Source of the DNA: Actibacterium ureilyticum
Lineage (GTDB): Bacteria > Pseudomonadota > Alphaproteobacteria > Rhodobacterales > Rhodobacteraceae
Assembly (NCBI RefSeq): GCF_002285435.1
Contig: NZ_NSBT01000026.1
Location: 186,001-250,000, forward strand
Direction of reading: 5' to 3'
Length of the DNA stretch: 64,000 nt
Shown: piece after piece, positions 41,466 to 49,706 of the stretch
How positions within the stretch are numbered: the first letter of the stretch is position 1
How the letters are laid out: each line of letters begins with the position of its first letter
Notes under the pieces: generated by a model
The model's database searches: none
What the model was told of the DNA's origin: nothing
The model's input: only the letters and a program-made list of their open reading frames with translations
Position numbers and translations under genes: made by a program

Positions 41466-42245
41466 ATGCTCACATCCATCGCAGGCAAATCCGTGATCGT
41501 GACCGGCGGGTCCAAGGGCATCGGCAAGGGCATCGCCCAGGTCTTTGCCGCGCAGGGCGCCAAGGTGATGATCGCCGCGCGGGGCGCGGGCGCCGCGAAA
41601 GACGCCGTGGCCGAGATCGAAGCGGCGGGCGGCACCGCCGCCTATTGCCTGACCGATGTGGCCGATTGGGACAGTGTGCAGGCCATGGTCGCCACCACCG
41701 CCGACACGTTCGGGGGGGTCGACATCCTGTGCGCCAATGCCGGGATCTTCCCGCAGGTCAAGCTGATCGACATGTCGCCCGAGGATTGGGATGGCGTGAT
41801 GGCCACCAACCTGAAAAGCAGCTTTCTGTGCGTCAAGGCCTGCATCCCCCATTTCGAAAAGGCCGGGAAGGGGCGGGTGGTGCTGACCTCGTCCATCACC
41901 GGGCCGGTCACGGGCTATCCGGGCTGGGCGCATTACGGCGCGTCGAAATCGGGCCAGCTTGGCTTTTTGAAGACCGCCGCGATGGAGCTGTCGCGCTATG
42001 GCACCACGATCAACGCGGTGATGCCCGGCAACATCTATACCGAAGGGTTGCAGGACCTGGGCGAGGACTATCTGAAGACCATGGCGGCCTCGATCCCGCT
42101 GAAACGGCTGGGCGCGGTCGAAGATATCGGCAACGCGGCGCTGTTCTTTGCCAGTGACGAGGCGGGCTATATCACCGGCCAGCAGATCGTCGTGGATGGC
42201 GGCCAGATCCTGCCCGAAAGCCTGGAGGCGATCGAGGAAATCTGA
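41466..42245 (+). CDS. Short-chain dehydrogenase/reductase
   Basis: Encodes 259 residues. The classical SDR cofactor motif is VTGGSKGIGKGIA (~12-24), followed by NAGI, catalytic Ser in TSSITG, Tyr157 and Lys161 in HYGASKSG, and the C-terminal GQQIVVDGGQ. The absence of an acidic residue after beta2 and the presence of Arg (AARG) suggests NADP(H) preference, an inference. It oxidises an alcohol or reduces a carbonyl. It follows the transporter closely and likely acts on the imported compound or its product. Confidence 0.88.
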   Translation: MLTSIAGKSVIVTGGSKGIGKGIAQVFAAQGAKVMIAARGAGAAKDAVAEIEAAGGTAAYCLTDVADWDSVQAMVATTADTFGGVDILCANAGIFPQVKLIDMSPEDWDGVMATNLKSSFLCVKACIPHFEKAGKGRVVLTSSITGPVTGYPGWAHYGASKSGQLGFLKTAAMELSRYGTTINAVMPGNIYTEGLQDLGEDYLKTMAASIPLKRLGAVEDIGNAALFFASDEAGYITGQQIVVDGGQILPESLEAIEEI

Positions 42246-42249
42246 GATT

Positions 42250-42270
42250 GGCCCGGCGGCATGCCGGGCC
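42250..42270 (+). other. Intra-operon hairpin between SDR and isochorismatase-family genes
   Basis: A perfect 8-bp stem GGCCCGGC/GCCGGGCC (42250-42257 with 42263-42270, loop GGCAT) without a T-run. Possible attenuator or mRNA end-protector. Confidence 0.5.
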
Positions 42271-42318
42271 GCGCCCGACCCTCTGGCGAGAAATCGAACA
42301 TCGGCGGAAAGGCCTGCG

Positions 42319-42993
42319 ATGAACTGGAAAACCGACTGGCGCAGCTTCTATTACGAGGCGGCCGACGCGCCCGACGACATCACCCTGATCCCGTCGAAGA
42401 CCGCGCTTCTGGTGATCGACATCCAGAACACCTATCTGGAGGTGCCCGACGACCCGGCCGAGGCCGCGCGCTGGCAGCCGTTCTTTGACCGGATGCATGG
42501 CACCGTCATCCCCAACACCGCCGCGCTGCAATCCTGGGCGCGGGATAACGGGGTCGAGGTCATCCACGCCCGCATCGCCTGTCTGAAAGAGGATGGGCGC
42601 GACCGGTCGCTTTCGCAGAAGAAACCGGGCTTCAACTATCTGCTGCTGCCCAAGGATCGCGCAGACAGCCAGATCGTCGATGCGGTGGGTCCCAAGGGCG
42701 ACGAGATCGTGGTGACGAAAACCACCGACAGCGCGCTCACCGGCACCAACCTGCGGATGGTGCTGCACAATATGGGCATTACGGATGTGATCGTGGCGGG
42801 GATCTTCACCGATCAGTGCATCTCATCCTCGGTCCGCAGCCTGGCGGATGAAAGCTTCGGCGTCGTGGTGGTCGAGGATTGCTGCGCCGCCGCCACGCAG
42901 GAGCTGCACGAGCACGAACTGCGGGTGATCAACATGATCTATTGCCACGTTGTCAGCAGCGCAGAGGTGCGCGGGTTCCTGGCGGCGGGCTAG
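42319..42993 (+). CDS. Isochorismatase-family (cysteine) amidohydrolase
   Basis: Encodes 224 residues. The complete catalytic triad of the family is present: Asp34 in LLVIDIQN, Lys134 in VVTKTTDSA and Cys167 in GIFTDQCISSSVR. Members hydrolyse C-N bonds of small amides or ureas (nicotinamide, ureidoacrylate, biuret, N-carbamoyl compounds) or isochorismate. No siderophore genes are nearby, so an amidase role in the catabolic operon is more likely. Its stop codon interlocks with that of the convergent enoyl-CoA hydratase gene (CTAG at 42990-42993). Confidence 0.87.
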   Translation: MNWKTDWRSFYYEAADAPDDITLIPSKTALLVIDIQNTYLEVPDDPAEAARWQPFFDRMHGTVIPNTAALQSWARDNGVEVIHARIACLKEDGRDRSLSQKKPGFNYLLLPKDRADSQIVDAVGPKGDEIVVTKTTDSALTGTNLRMVLHNMGITDVIVAGIFTDQCISSSVRSLADESFGVVVVEDCCAAATQELHEHELRVINMIYCHVVSSAEVRGFLAAG

Positions 42994-43787
42994 CCTTCCC
43001 ATTCCGGCATCGGGCGCTTTTCGACAAAGGCGCCGATGCCGCGTTCGGTGTCGCGGGCCATCATGTTTTCGGCCATGGTGCGGCCCGCGAACTCATAGGC
43101 CGCGGCCAGATCCATCTCGGCCTGGGCGTAAAAGGCGGATTTCCCGGTCTTGACCGCCACCGGCGCCTTGGACGCGATCTTCAGCGCCATGTCGCGGGCG
43201 GCACCGGGCAGATCGGCCAGCGGCACCACCTGGTTGACCAGCCCCATCTGCGCGGCGCGGTCGGCGGGGATGAATTCGCCCAGCAGCAGCATTTCCATCG
43301 CGTGTTTGCGCGCCACATTGCGGCTGAGCGCGACCATCGGCGTGGAACAGAACAGCCCGATATTGACGCCCGACGTGGCAAAGCGCGCCTCGTCCGAGGC
43401 CACGGCCAGATCGCAGCTGGCGACCAGCTGGCATCCGGCGGCGGTGGCGATGCCGCTGATTTCGGCGATGACCGGCTGGGGCAGGTGAACGATCGACATC
43501 ATCATCTTCGCACAGCGCGCGAACAGGTCGTTGAAATAGGCATGCCCGCCATCGTCATCGGCCCGGCGGGCGTTCATTTCCTTCAGGTTGTGACCGGCGC
43601 AGAAATGCGCACCCGCGCCCCGCAGGACAACCGCCTTGACGCCCGGATTGACGGCCAGATCGTCCCAGACCGTTTGCAGCGCGGCCAACAGGTCCTCGGA
43701 CAGGGCATTGATGGCTTTGGGTCGGTTCAGGGTGACGGTCGCCACCTGATCCGCGATCTCGACCAGAACCGGTGCGTCATCTGTCAT
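42990..43787 (-). CDS. Enoyl-CoA hydratase/isomerase family protein
   Basis: Encodes 265 residues. The crotonase-fold oxyanion-hole segments are AGAHFCAGHNLKEM and SGIATAAGCQLVASCDLAVA, with FATSGVNIGLFCSTP. GGGGAGG precedes the ATG at 43787. The presence of NLKEM and ACxL-type features resembles ECHDC3-like bacterial members, whose substrates are poorly known. It is convergent with the isochorismatase-family gene and not obviously in an operon with the sox genes 82 bases upstream on the other side. It hydrates or isomerises an acyl-CoA; the pathway is unclear. Confidence 0.85.
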   Translation of the reverse strand: MTDDAPVLVEIADQVATVTLNRPKAINALSEDLLAALQTVWDDLAVNPGVKAVVLRGAGAHFCAGHNLKEMNARRADDDGGHAYFNDLFARCAKMMMSIVHLPQPVIAEISGIATAAGCQLVASCDLAVASDEARFATSGVNIGLFCSTPMVALSRNVARKHAMEMLLLGEFIPADRAAQMGLVNQVVPLADLPGAARDMALKIASKAPVAVKTGKSAFYAQAEMDLAAAYEFAGRTMAENMMARDTERGIGAFVEKRPMPEWEG

Positions 43788-43868
43788 TTCTCGTCCTCCC
43801 CTGACGGTCAATTGGGCGCAGCCTAGCGCCCGGTCCCGGCACGATCCAGCGGAAAACAGGGGCAGGGG

Positions 43869-44915
43869 TCAGTCGGGCTGGAAGCCCTCGATCATCCGGC
43901 GCAGGCCGTATGTCGCGCCCAGCCAGATCGCGCCCAGCGTGACCGGCGCGGAATAGGCCAGCGTCGCAAAGGCGCTGACGCCCTGGCCGATGGAACAGCC
44001 CATGGCCAGCACGCCGCCCACGCCCATCATGGCTGCGCCCGTCACCTGACGGCCCAGCTCGCGCGGGTCCTCGCAGGCTTCCCACCGGAAGCGGCGCTTG
44101 ATGGCCGATCCGATCAGCGCGCCGCAAAACACGCCCGCCACGGACCCCACGCCGAAATTCAACCCACCCGCGGACGAGGTCATCAGCCACATCAGCGTGC
44201 GCCCCAGCGGCGCGGTGAAGGAATGCGCCTCGACGCCCACGGCGCCGAAGCTTTGATCGTTCAGCGCGCTGGTGCCCCAGAAGGCGAAGCTGACCGACAG
44301 GCCGGCGGCGACCGACCAGGCGACGCGCCGGGGGTCGCGGCGCAGCCCGTCATGCGACAGACCCCACCAGAAGAACGCCGCCGCCACCAGCGCGGCAAAG
44401 ATCAGCGGCGACACGCCCAGCTGCCCCGCCACCAGATGGGCAAATCCCTGCATGCTGTCGGCATCGCGCTGCGGAAAGGCGAAGATGCGCAGTTCGGACA
44501 GCGGGCCGCCCAGGGTGATGAAGCCGGTGATCGCCATGACGACCACCACGACCATCGCCCGCAGATCGCCGCTGCCGAAACGGATCAGCGCGCCAAAGCC
44601 GCAATTGCCAGCCAGCGCCATGCCATAGCCGAAGATCAGCCCGCCCAGGATGCTGGCCAGCGGGTTCCAGGCAATCGAATGGTAAAAGCTTTGCGACAGG
44701 TCCACCTGGCCGCCCTCGGCCAGGACAAAGGTCGACAGGATCGCCGTGCCCAGCACCACACCCCACATCCGCAGGCGGGTGTGGTCGCCGCCATAGGTGG
44801 CGGCCTCGATCGCGCCCAGCGTGCAGAAGTCGCCCAGCCGCGCGGCCAGCCCCAGCACGATGCCGGTCGCCAGGCCAATCAGCGCCGCAAGCGCGCCAAT
44901 CGGGATAACGTCCAT
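43869..44915 (-). CDS. soxT: YeeE/YedE-family sulfur-compound transporter
   Basis: Encodes 348 residues, nearly all hydrophobic with about nine or ten helices. Family cysteines thought to relay thiosulfate are present in GDFCTLGA, AGNCGFGALIRFG and MGCSIGQGVSA. YeeE/YedE proteins import thiosulfate or related sulfur into the cytoplasm. In sox clusters of Paracoccus relatives the gene beside soxR is named soxT and is thought to deliver the inducing sulfur signal. It lies 39 bases downstream of soxR on the same strand. Confidence 0.9.
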   Translation of the reverse strand: MDVIPIGALAALIGLATGIVLGLAARLGDFCTLGAIEAATYGGDHTRLRMWGVVLGTAILSTFVLAEGGQVDLSQSFYHSIAWNPLASILGGLIFGYGMALAGNCGFGALIRFGSGDLRAMVVVVVMAITGFITLGGPLSELRIFAFPQRDADSMQGFAHLVAGQLGVSPLIFAALVAAAFFWWGLSHDGLRRDPRRVAWSVAAGLSVSFAFWGTSALNDQSFGAVGVEAHSFTAPLGRTLMWLMTSSAGGLNFGVGSVAGVFCGALIGSAIKRRFRWEACEDPRELGRQVTGAAMMGVGGVLAMGCSIGQGVSAFATLAYSAPVTLGAIWLGATYGLRRMIEGFQPD

Positions 44916-44927
44916 AAATCCTCCCAG

Positions 44928-44944
44928 ACGGTAAGACGTACCGT
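44928..44944. promoter_or_regulatory. Inverted repeat between soxR and soxT
   Basis: The perfect inverted repeat ACGGTA-AGACG-TACCGT lies in the 39-base soxR-soxT gap. ACGGTA recurs in the soxR-soxS gap (45391-45396). It may be a SoxR operator or a transcript feature. Confidence 0.45.
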
Positions 44945-44954
44945 GTCGATGACC

Positions 44955-45320
44955 TTAGGATGCCCCGCAGAACATGTCATAGACCAGATCGATCATGCGC
45001 CGGGCGCGCGGATCTGACAACGAGTAATAGATCGTCTTGCCCTCGCGCCGGCAGGATACCAGCCCTTCGAGCCGCAGACGCGCCAGTTGCTGGCTGACGG
45101 CGGCTTGGCGCGACGACAGCAGCTTTTCCAGCTCGGTCACCGATTTCTCGCCCGTGGTCAGGTGGCACAGGATCATAAGGCGGCCTTCGTGGCTGAGCGC
45201 CTTGAGGAAGTTCGACGCGGATTCGGCAGAGTCGATCATGCTGTTGGCATCCACCGGATCAACGGTGGTGTCCTCTGCATCCATGTGTCCCATCCCGATA
45301 TGCGCTGCGAAATCCGTCAT
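44955..45320 (-). CDS. soxR: ArsR-family sulfur-responsive repressor
   Basis: Encodes 121 residues. The winged helix ArsR fold is clear: FLKALSHEGRLMILCHL, SVTELEKLLSSRQAAVSQQL, LVSCRREGKTIYYSL. Cysteines in MILCHL and LVSCRREG and near the C-terminus (MFCG) are positioned as in SoxR/SqrR/BigR persulfide sensors, which lose DNA binding when two cysteines form a tetrasulfide. It represses sox genes in the absence of thiosulfate in Paracoccus. It lies between soxT and soxS, all on the minus strand. Confidence 0.92.
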   Translation of the reverse strand: MTDFAAHIGMGHMDAEDTTVDPVDANSMIDSAESASNFLKALSHEGRLMILCHLTTGEKSVTELEKLLSSRQAAVSQQLARLRLEGLVSCRREGKTIYYSLSDPRARRMIDLVYDMFCGAS

Positions 45321-45371
45321 CTGTGTTTTCCGATGCCGCTGTGCGGCACGTCCGTTCCTGCCCTAACATTC

Positions 45372-45415
45372 CCTATATAGGAGACTTTGCACGGTATAGC
45401 ACAATAAATATGTGC
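45372..45415. promoter_or_regulatory. Candidate SoxR operator region between soxR and soxS
   Basis: It contains the palindrome CCTATATAGG (45372-45381), TTGCACGGTATA (45387-45398) and the inverted repeat GCACA-N7-TGTGC (45399-45415) spanning TAAATATG (45405-45412). TTGCACG, GGTATA and TAAATATG all recur in the soxW-soxX gap, as expected for a shared regulator. Confidence 0.55.
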
Positions 45416-45483
45416 TTGCGACCTTGTGTGCCAAGTTCCCGGCTCAATTCGCCGCGGCGTTGCTTTTGCAGCGCAGCATGATT

Positions 45484-45864
45484 TCAGCCCCCGGTATGCG
45501 CGGCCCATTCCGGTTCGGTTTCCAGCATCCGCGCCAGCAGACCCCAGAAGAAATCCTCGCCCGGGTAACCTTCCAGGCGGTCGATCTCGACCCCGTCGCG
45601 CAGCAGCACGAAGGTGGGGGTAAAGGCCGGGCGGCTGTTCAGCGTGACATCGGCGGGCTGCGCGGCGTTCAGATCCATCCGGCGCAGCGGGGCGACCTTG
45701 CCCTCGGCCGTCTTGGGATAGATCGGCGCGATCTCGTTGTCCCACATCCGGCAATAGGCGCAGCCGCGCTGTTCGACCATCAGCAGCGTCAGATCGGCGA
45801 GCGCCGGAACCGTGGTGAGCATAAGGACCGCCAGAGCGGCCGCCGCTTTTCGCAGATGTGTCAT
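45484..45864 (-). CDS. soxS: Periplasmic thioredoxin-like protein SoxS
   Basis: Encodes 126 residues. A Sec signal (residues 1-23, ending PALA) is followed by a short thioredoxin fold with redox CAYC at Cys35/Cys38 and the FTPTFVLLRDG cis-Pro region. SoxS keeps the SoxY carrier cysteine reduced and active in Paracoccus. The gene is divergent from soxV across 67 bases. No strong ribosome-binding site is seen before the ATG at 45864. Confidence 0.9.
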   Translation of the reverse strand: MTHLRKAAAALAVLMLTTVPALADLTLLMVEQRGCAYCRMWDNEIAPIYPKTAEGKVAPLRRMDLNAAQPADVTLNSRPAFTPTFVLLRDGVEIDRLEGYPGEDFFWGLLARMLETEPEWAAHTGG

Positions 45865-45931
45865 TGACGATGTCCACAAAACATTAAAAGATCGTAATAT
45901 GTTTTTATTCACCGGGCAAGGGAGGGCTACG

Positions 45932-46669
45932 GTGCTGGATATTTCCTTTGGTGGGGCGGCGTTGGCCGGGATTTTGTCGTTCCTGTCGCCCTGCATTCTG
46001 CCCATGGTGCCGTTTTACCTGTGCTACATGGCCGGGATTTCAATGACCGAGCTGCGCGGCGATGACACGATCGCGCCGGGCGCGCAGCGGCGGCTGGTGC
46101 TGTCGGCGGTGTTCTTTGCGCTGGGGGTCACGTCGATCTTCATGCTGCTGGGTCTGGGCGCCACGGCGCTGGGGCAGGCGTTCCGGCAATGGATGACGCC
46201 GCTGTCCTATATCGCAGCGGGCATCCTGATCCTGTTCGGGCTGCATTTCCTGGGCATCCTGCGGATCCCGTTCCTGTACCGCGAGGCACGGCTGGAAAGC
46301 AAAGCCGAACCCAGCGGGGTGATCGGGGCCTATGTCATGGGGCTGGCCTTTGGGTTTGGCTGGACGCCCTGTGTCGGCCCGGCGCTGGCGGCGATTCTGA
46401 TGATCGCCAGCGGCATGGGCGATCTGGCCCGCGGGACCGCGTTGCTGGCCGTCTATGGGCTGGCGATGACGTTCCCGTTTGTGCTGGCGGCGCTGTTTGC
46501 GCGGCCGTTCCTGGCCTGGGTCCAGCGCAACCGCAAATATATGGGCCATGTCGAAAAGGTGATGGGCGGGATGCTGATTCTGTTCGGCCTGCTGATTGCC
46601 ACGAATTCCATTTCCTATATTGCCGATTTCATGATCCGCCACGCGCCGTGGCTGACCTCGATCGGCTGA
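45932..46669 (+). CDS. soxV: CcdA/DsbD-type membrane thiol transporter SoxV
   Basis: Encodes 245 residues from a GTG at 45932, chosen over the ATG at 45899 because GGGAGG lies just upstream and the N-terminus (MLDISFGGAALAG) then matches SoxV. It has six membrane helices; the two transmembrane redox cysteines are Cys21 in SFLSPCILP and Cys147 in GWTPCVGP. It carries reducing equivalents from cytoplasmic thioredoxin to periplasmic SoxW/SoxS. It is the first gene of the main plus-strand sox operon. Confidence 0.93.
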   Translation: MLDISFGGAALAGILSFLSPCILPMVPFYLCYMAGISMTELRGDDTIAPGAQRRLVLSAVFFALGVTSIFMLLGLGATALGQAFRQWMTPLSYIAAGILILFGLHFLGILRIPFLYREARLESKAEPSGVIGAYVMGLAFGFGWTPCVGPALAAILMIASGMGDLARGTALLAVYGLAMTFPFVLAALFARPFLAWVQRNRKYMGHVEKVMGGMLILFGLLIATNSISYIADFMIRHAPWLTSIG

Positions 46670-46685
46670 CCTCAAGGAGGACGCT

Positions 46686-47249
46686 ATGAGATTGCACGCT
46701 TTGATCGCCGCCGCCGCGCTGGCCGTGGCCACGCCGGTCTGGGCCACGGCGCCGATGGGCGATGACGGCCTGCACAAGCCCGACTGGCTGCGCGACACGT
46801 TCAAGGACATGTCCGAGGACCTGGCCGAGGCCAATGACGAGGGCAAGCGGATGCTGGTCATCTTCGAACAGCGCGGCTGCATCTATTGCAAGAAGATGCA
46901 CGAAGAGGTCTTTCCCGACCCCGATATCGCCGCGCTCCTGAACGACCGGTATTTCGTGGTGCAGATGAACCTGTTCGGCGATGTCGAGGTGACCGATTTC
47001 GACGGCACCACCCTGACCGAAAAGGAGATGGCGCGGCGCTGGGGGGTGATGTTCACGCCCACGATGATGTTCATGCCCGAATCCGCCCCCGCGGACGGGA
47101 CCGCCGCCCAGGCCGCCGTGGCAACGATGCCCGGTGCCTTCGGAACCGGCACGACCCACAGCCTGCTGACTTGGATTCTGGAAAAAGGCTATGAAAGTGA
47201 CGAGCATTTTCAGAAATATCTCGCCAGGAAGTTGCAAGAAGGGCAGTAA
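46686..47249 (+). CDS. soxW: Periplasmic thioredoxin SoxW
   Basis: Encodes 187 residues: a signal peptide of about 21 residues, then a thioredoxin-like domain with CIYC (Cys65/Cys68) and FTPTMMF. It receives electrons from SoxV and is thought to service Sox proteins. AGGAGG precedes the ATG. A paralogue with the same GDDGLHKxDW opening is encoded at 54060-54650. Confidence 0.92.
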   Translation: MRLHALIAAAALAVATPVWATAPMGDDGLHKPDWLRDTFKDMSEDLAEANDEGKRMLVIFEQRGCIYCKKMHEEVFPDPDIAALLNDRYFVVQMNLFGDVEVTDFDGTTLTEKEMARRWGVMFTPTMMFMPESAPADGTAAQAAVATMPGAFGTGTTHSLLTWILEKGYESDEHFQKYLARKLQEGQ

Positions 47250-47288
47250 GGGGCAGGGACCGCTGAAAGGTCCCGCCAATGCCGCCAT

Positions 47289-47334
47289 TAAATATGCAAA
47301 AAACTAGATTTGTTGTTGCACGCCATGGTATACC
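47289..47334 (+). promoter_or_regulatory. Candidate SoxR operator/promoter region before soxX
   Basis: In the soxW-soxX gap, TAAATATG (47289-47296), TTGCACG (47316-47322) and GGTATACC (47327-47334) repeat words found in the soxR-soxS gap. SoxR is known to bind both gaps in Paracoccus. A small hairpin GGGACC/GGTCCC (47256-47274) precedes it. Confidence 0.55.
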
Positions 47335-47383
47335 TCAGATAATGTGGCTGGCAGGACAAAAGACACTGGGAGGAGTCTTTCTT

Positions 47384-47866
47384 ATGAAACGCGCAACCTT
47401 GACCATCGCATCGCTGATCGCCAGCGCTGGTCTTGCAGTGGGGGCCGAAGTCGCGCCCTTGGACGTGACTTTCGAAGACGGTGCTGTCGCACAATCGCTG
47501 TCCGGCGCGGCCGGCGATGCCGCCAATGGCCGCAAGGTCGTTTCGACCAAAGGCCTGGGGAACTGCGTCTCGTGCCACGCGATCAGCGAAATGGCCGACG
47601 ATGTGCCGTTCCACGGCGAGGTCGGTCCGATCCTGGACGGCGTCGCAGACCGCTGGAGCGAGGCCGAGCTGCGCGGCATCGTGGCAAATGCCAAGATGAC
47701 CTATGACGGCACCATCATGCCGGCTTTCTACAAGACGACCGGCTATATCCGCCCCGGTGATGCCTATACCGGCAAGGCCGCGAAATCCGATCCGCTGCCG
47801 CCGCTTCTGTCGGCCCAGCAGGTCGAGGACGTGGTCGCCTATCTGATGACATTGAAAGAGGAGTGA
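47384..47866 (+). CDS. soxX: SoxX cytochrome c subunit of SoxXA
   Basis: Encodes 160 residues. A signal peptide of about 20 residues is followed by a single c-type heme site CVSCH (Cys61, Cys64, His65) and a methionine-containing TIMPAFY segment providing the sixth ligand. SoxXA conjugates thiosulfate to the SoxY cysteine and passes two electrons to the respiratory chain. GGGAGGAG lies upstream of the ATG. It is the first gene after the SoxR-like control region. Confidence 0.94.
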   Translation: MKRATLTIASLIASAGLAVGAEVAPLDVTFEDGAVAQSLSGAAGDAANGRKVVSTKGLGNCVSCHAISEMADDVPFHGEVGPILDGVADRWSEAELRGIVANAKMTYDGTIMPAFYKTTGYIRPGDAYTGKAAKSDPLPPLLSAQQVEDVVAYLMTLKEE

Positions 47867-47906
47867 TCCGGCCTGCGGATCGCAACCTGATCAAGAGGAG
47901 AAACAC

Positions 47907-48323
47907 ATGCAACTGACACGACGTGGCGCCATCGCTCTGGGTGCCGGTTTCGCGGCCAGCCTGGCGCTGCCCCTGCGCGCAACCGCGGCCACCGAAGATG
48001 CCATCGCCGCATTTACCGGCGGTGCCGAAGTGGGCGAGGGCGGGCTGAGCCTGACGACGCCCGAGATCGCGGAAAACGGCAACACCGTGCCGATCAGCGT
48101 CGACGCGCCGGGTGCGGCCTCGATCCTGGTTCTGGCCTCGGGCAACCCGACGCCGGGCGTGGCCACCTTCAACTTCGGTCCGCTGGCGGCAAGCCAGGCG
48201 GCCTCGACCCGGATCCGTCTGGCCGGCACGCAGGACGTGATCGCCATCGCCAAGATGGCCGATGGCAGCTTCGTGCGCGCCGCCAACACGGTCAAAGTCA
48301 CAATCGGCGGCTGCGGCGGCTGA
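47907..48323 (+). CDS. soxY: SoxY sulfur-carrier subunit
   Basis: Encodes 138 residues ending in GGCGG, the swinging-arm tail whose Cys136 covalently carries sulfur intermediates. The N-terminus MQLTRRGAIALGAGF is a twin-arginine signal that co-exports SoxZ. The body is an immunoglobulin-like fold. AGAGGAG precedes the start. soxZ follows after 38 bases. Confidence 0.97.
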   Translation: MQLTRRGAIALGAGFAASLALPLRATAATEDAIAAFTGGAEVGEGGLSLTTPEIAENGNTVPISVDAPGAASILVLASGNPTPGVATFNFGPLAASQAASTRIRLAGTQDVIAIAKMADGSFVRAANTVKVTIGGCGG

Positions 48324-48361
48324 CGGCCCCGCACCCCCAGATATCCTAGGAGAAAAAGCAA

Positions 48362-48691
48362 ATGGCAGATGGTGTAAAACCCCGCGTCAAGGTCCCGAAA
48401 ACAGCCGCTGCTGGCGATTCCGTGACCATCAAGACCCTGATCAGCCACAAGATGGAATCGGGTCAGCGCAAGGACGGCGACGGCAACCTGATCCCGCGTT
48501 CGATCATCAACCGCTTCACCTGTGAATTCAACGGGCAGGGCGTGATCGACATGACGATGGAACCCGCGATTTCGACCAACCCTTATGTCGAATTCGATGC
48601 GACCGTTCCCGAAGCCGGTGATTTCAAGTTCACCTGGTACGACGATGACGGGTCGGTTTACGAAGAAACAAAATCGATCGCAATCGGCTAA
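48362..48691 (+). CDS. soxZ: SoxZ sulfur-carrier partner subunit
   Basis: Encodes 109 residues with no signal peptide; it is exported with SoxY by the Tat system. Family features are VKVPKTAAAGDSVTIKTLIS, HKMESGQRKDGDGNLIPR, and the C-terminal FKFTWYDDDGS. It forms the SoxYZ heterodimer that presents the substrate to SoxXA, SoxB and SoxCD. AGGAGAAAAAGCAA lies upstream. Confidence 0.97.
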   Translation: MADGVKPRVKVPKTAAAGDSVTIKTLISHKMESGQRKDGDGNLIPRSIINRFTCEFNGQGVIDMTMEPAISTNPYVEFDATVPEAGDFKFTWYDDDGSVYEETKSIAIG

Positions 48692-48719
48692 GCCGGTGTT
48701 TCATTCAGGGAGGAAACGT

Positions 48720-49577
48720 ATGGAACGCAACCCGCTTAAGCCGCTGACGGCTACTGCCCTTGGGCTGGTCATGGCGGCCGGCATGGCAGCTGCAGACGAA
48801 AACGCAGAACTGGTGATCAATGGCGACATCGAGATCGTGACCCGCACCGCGGCACCGGAACACATGGAATATATCGACGAGATCCGGTCCGGCTGGACCT
48901 TTCGGTCCGACGATACCCAGGCGTTCCAGATGGACGATTTCGACAACCCGGGCATGATCTTCGTCGACGCGGCGCAAGAGGTCTGGGACACCGCCGATGG
49001 TGCGGCGGGCAAGTCCTGTGCCGATTGCCACGGCGCCCCGGAAGAGGGCATGGCCGGTGTGCGTGCGGTCTATCCGAAGTGGAACGAGGCCGCGGGCGAG
49101 GTGCGCACGCTGGAGATGCAGGTCAACGATTGCCGCGAAAACCGGATGGAAGCCGAGCCGTGGAAATGGGATTCGGGCGACATGGTCAACATGACCGCCC
49201 TCATCTCGGTCCAGTCGCGCGGTTTGCCGGTCAGCGTGGCCATCGACGGTCCGGCCGCCGAAACCTGGGCGAAGGGCAAGGAGATCTACTATACCCGCTA
49301 TGGTCAGCTCGAACTGTCCTGCGCGAACTGCCACGAGGATAACTACGACAACCTCATCCGGGCAGACCACCTGTCCCAGGGGCAGATCAACGGGTTTCCG
49401 ACCTATCGTCTGAAGAACGCCAAGCTGAATTCGACCCATGCGCGGTTCAAGGGCTGCATCCGCGATACGCGGGCTGAAACCTTCAGCCCCGGCTCGCCGG
49501 AATTCGTGGCGCTGGAGCTTTACGTCGCCTCGCGCGGGAACGGCCTGTCGGTCGAAGGCCCGTCGGTGCGCAACTAA
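48720..49577 (+). CDS. soxA: SoxA diheme cytochrome c subunit of SoxXA
   Basis: Encodes 285 residues. A signal peptide (to about residue 25, ending AAA) is followed by two heme motifs, CADCH (Cys100-His104) and CANCH (Cys201-His205), and the active-site ligand Cys246 in FKGCIRDTR, which is modified to cysteine persulfide in SoxXA. Retention of both hemes is the Paracoccus/Rhodovulum form. The ATG at 48720 has GGGAGGAAA upstream. A hairpin follows before soxB. Confidence 0.95.
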   Translation: MERNPLKPLTATALGLVMAAGMAAADENAELVINGDIEIVTRTAAPEHMEYIDEIRSGWTFRSDDTQAFQMDDFDNPGMIFVDAAQEVWDTADGAAGKSCADCHGAPEEGMAGVRAVYPKWNEAAGEVRTLEMQVNDCRENRMEAEPWKWDSGDMVNMTALISVQSRGLPVSVAIDGPAAETWAKGKEIYYTRYGQLELSCANCHEDNYDNLIRADHLSQGQINGFPTYRLKNAKLNSTHARFKGCIRDTRAETFSPGSPEFVALELYVASRGNGLSVEGPSVRN

Positions 49578-49584
49578 GACACTT

Positions 49585-49611
49585 CCCCGCGCGGGGGACA
49601 CCTGCGCGGGG
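49585..49611 (+). other. Hairpin between soxA and soxB
   Basis: A perfect 8-bp stem CCCCGCGC/GCGCGGGG (49585-49592 with 49604-49611) with no T-run directly after it. It probably separates transcript segments or stabilises the soxXYZA mRNA. Confidence 0.6.
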
Positions 49612-49706
49612 ACCATTCGTTAGTTCCTTTATCTGGCATCGGTTCACCGGCCCGCAAGACGCGGGCACCGGCTGGTCCGTTGCGACCTGAACGGAGAGAC
49701 GACAAC

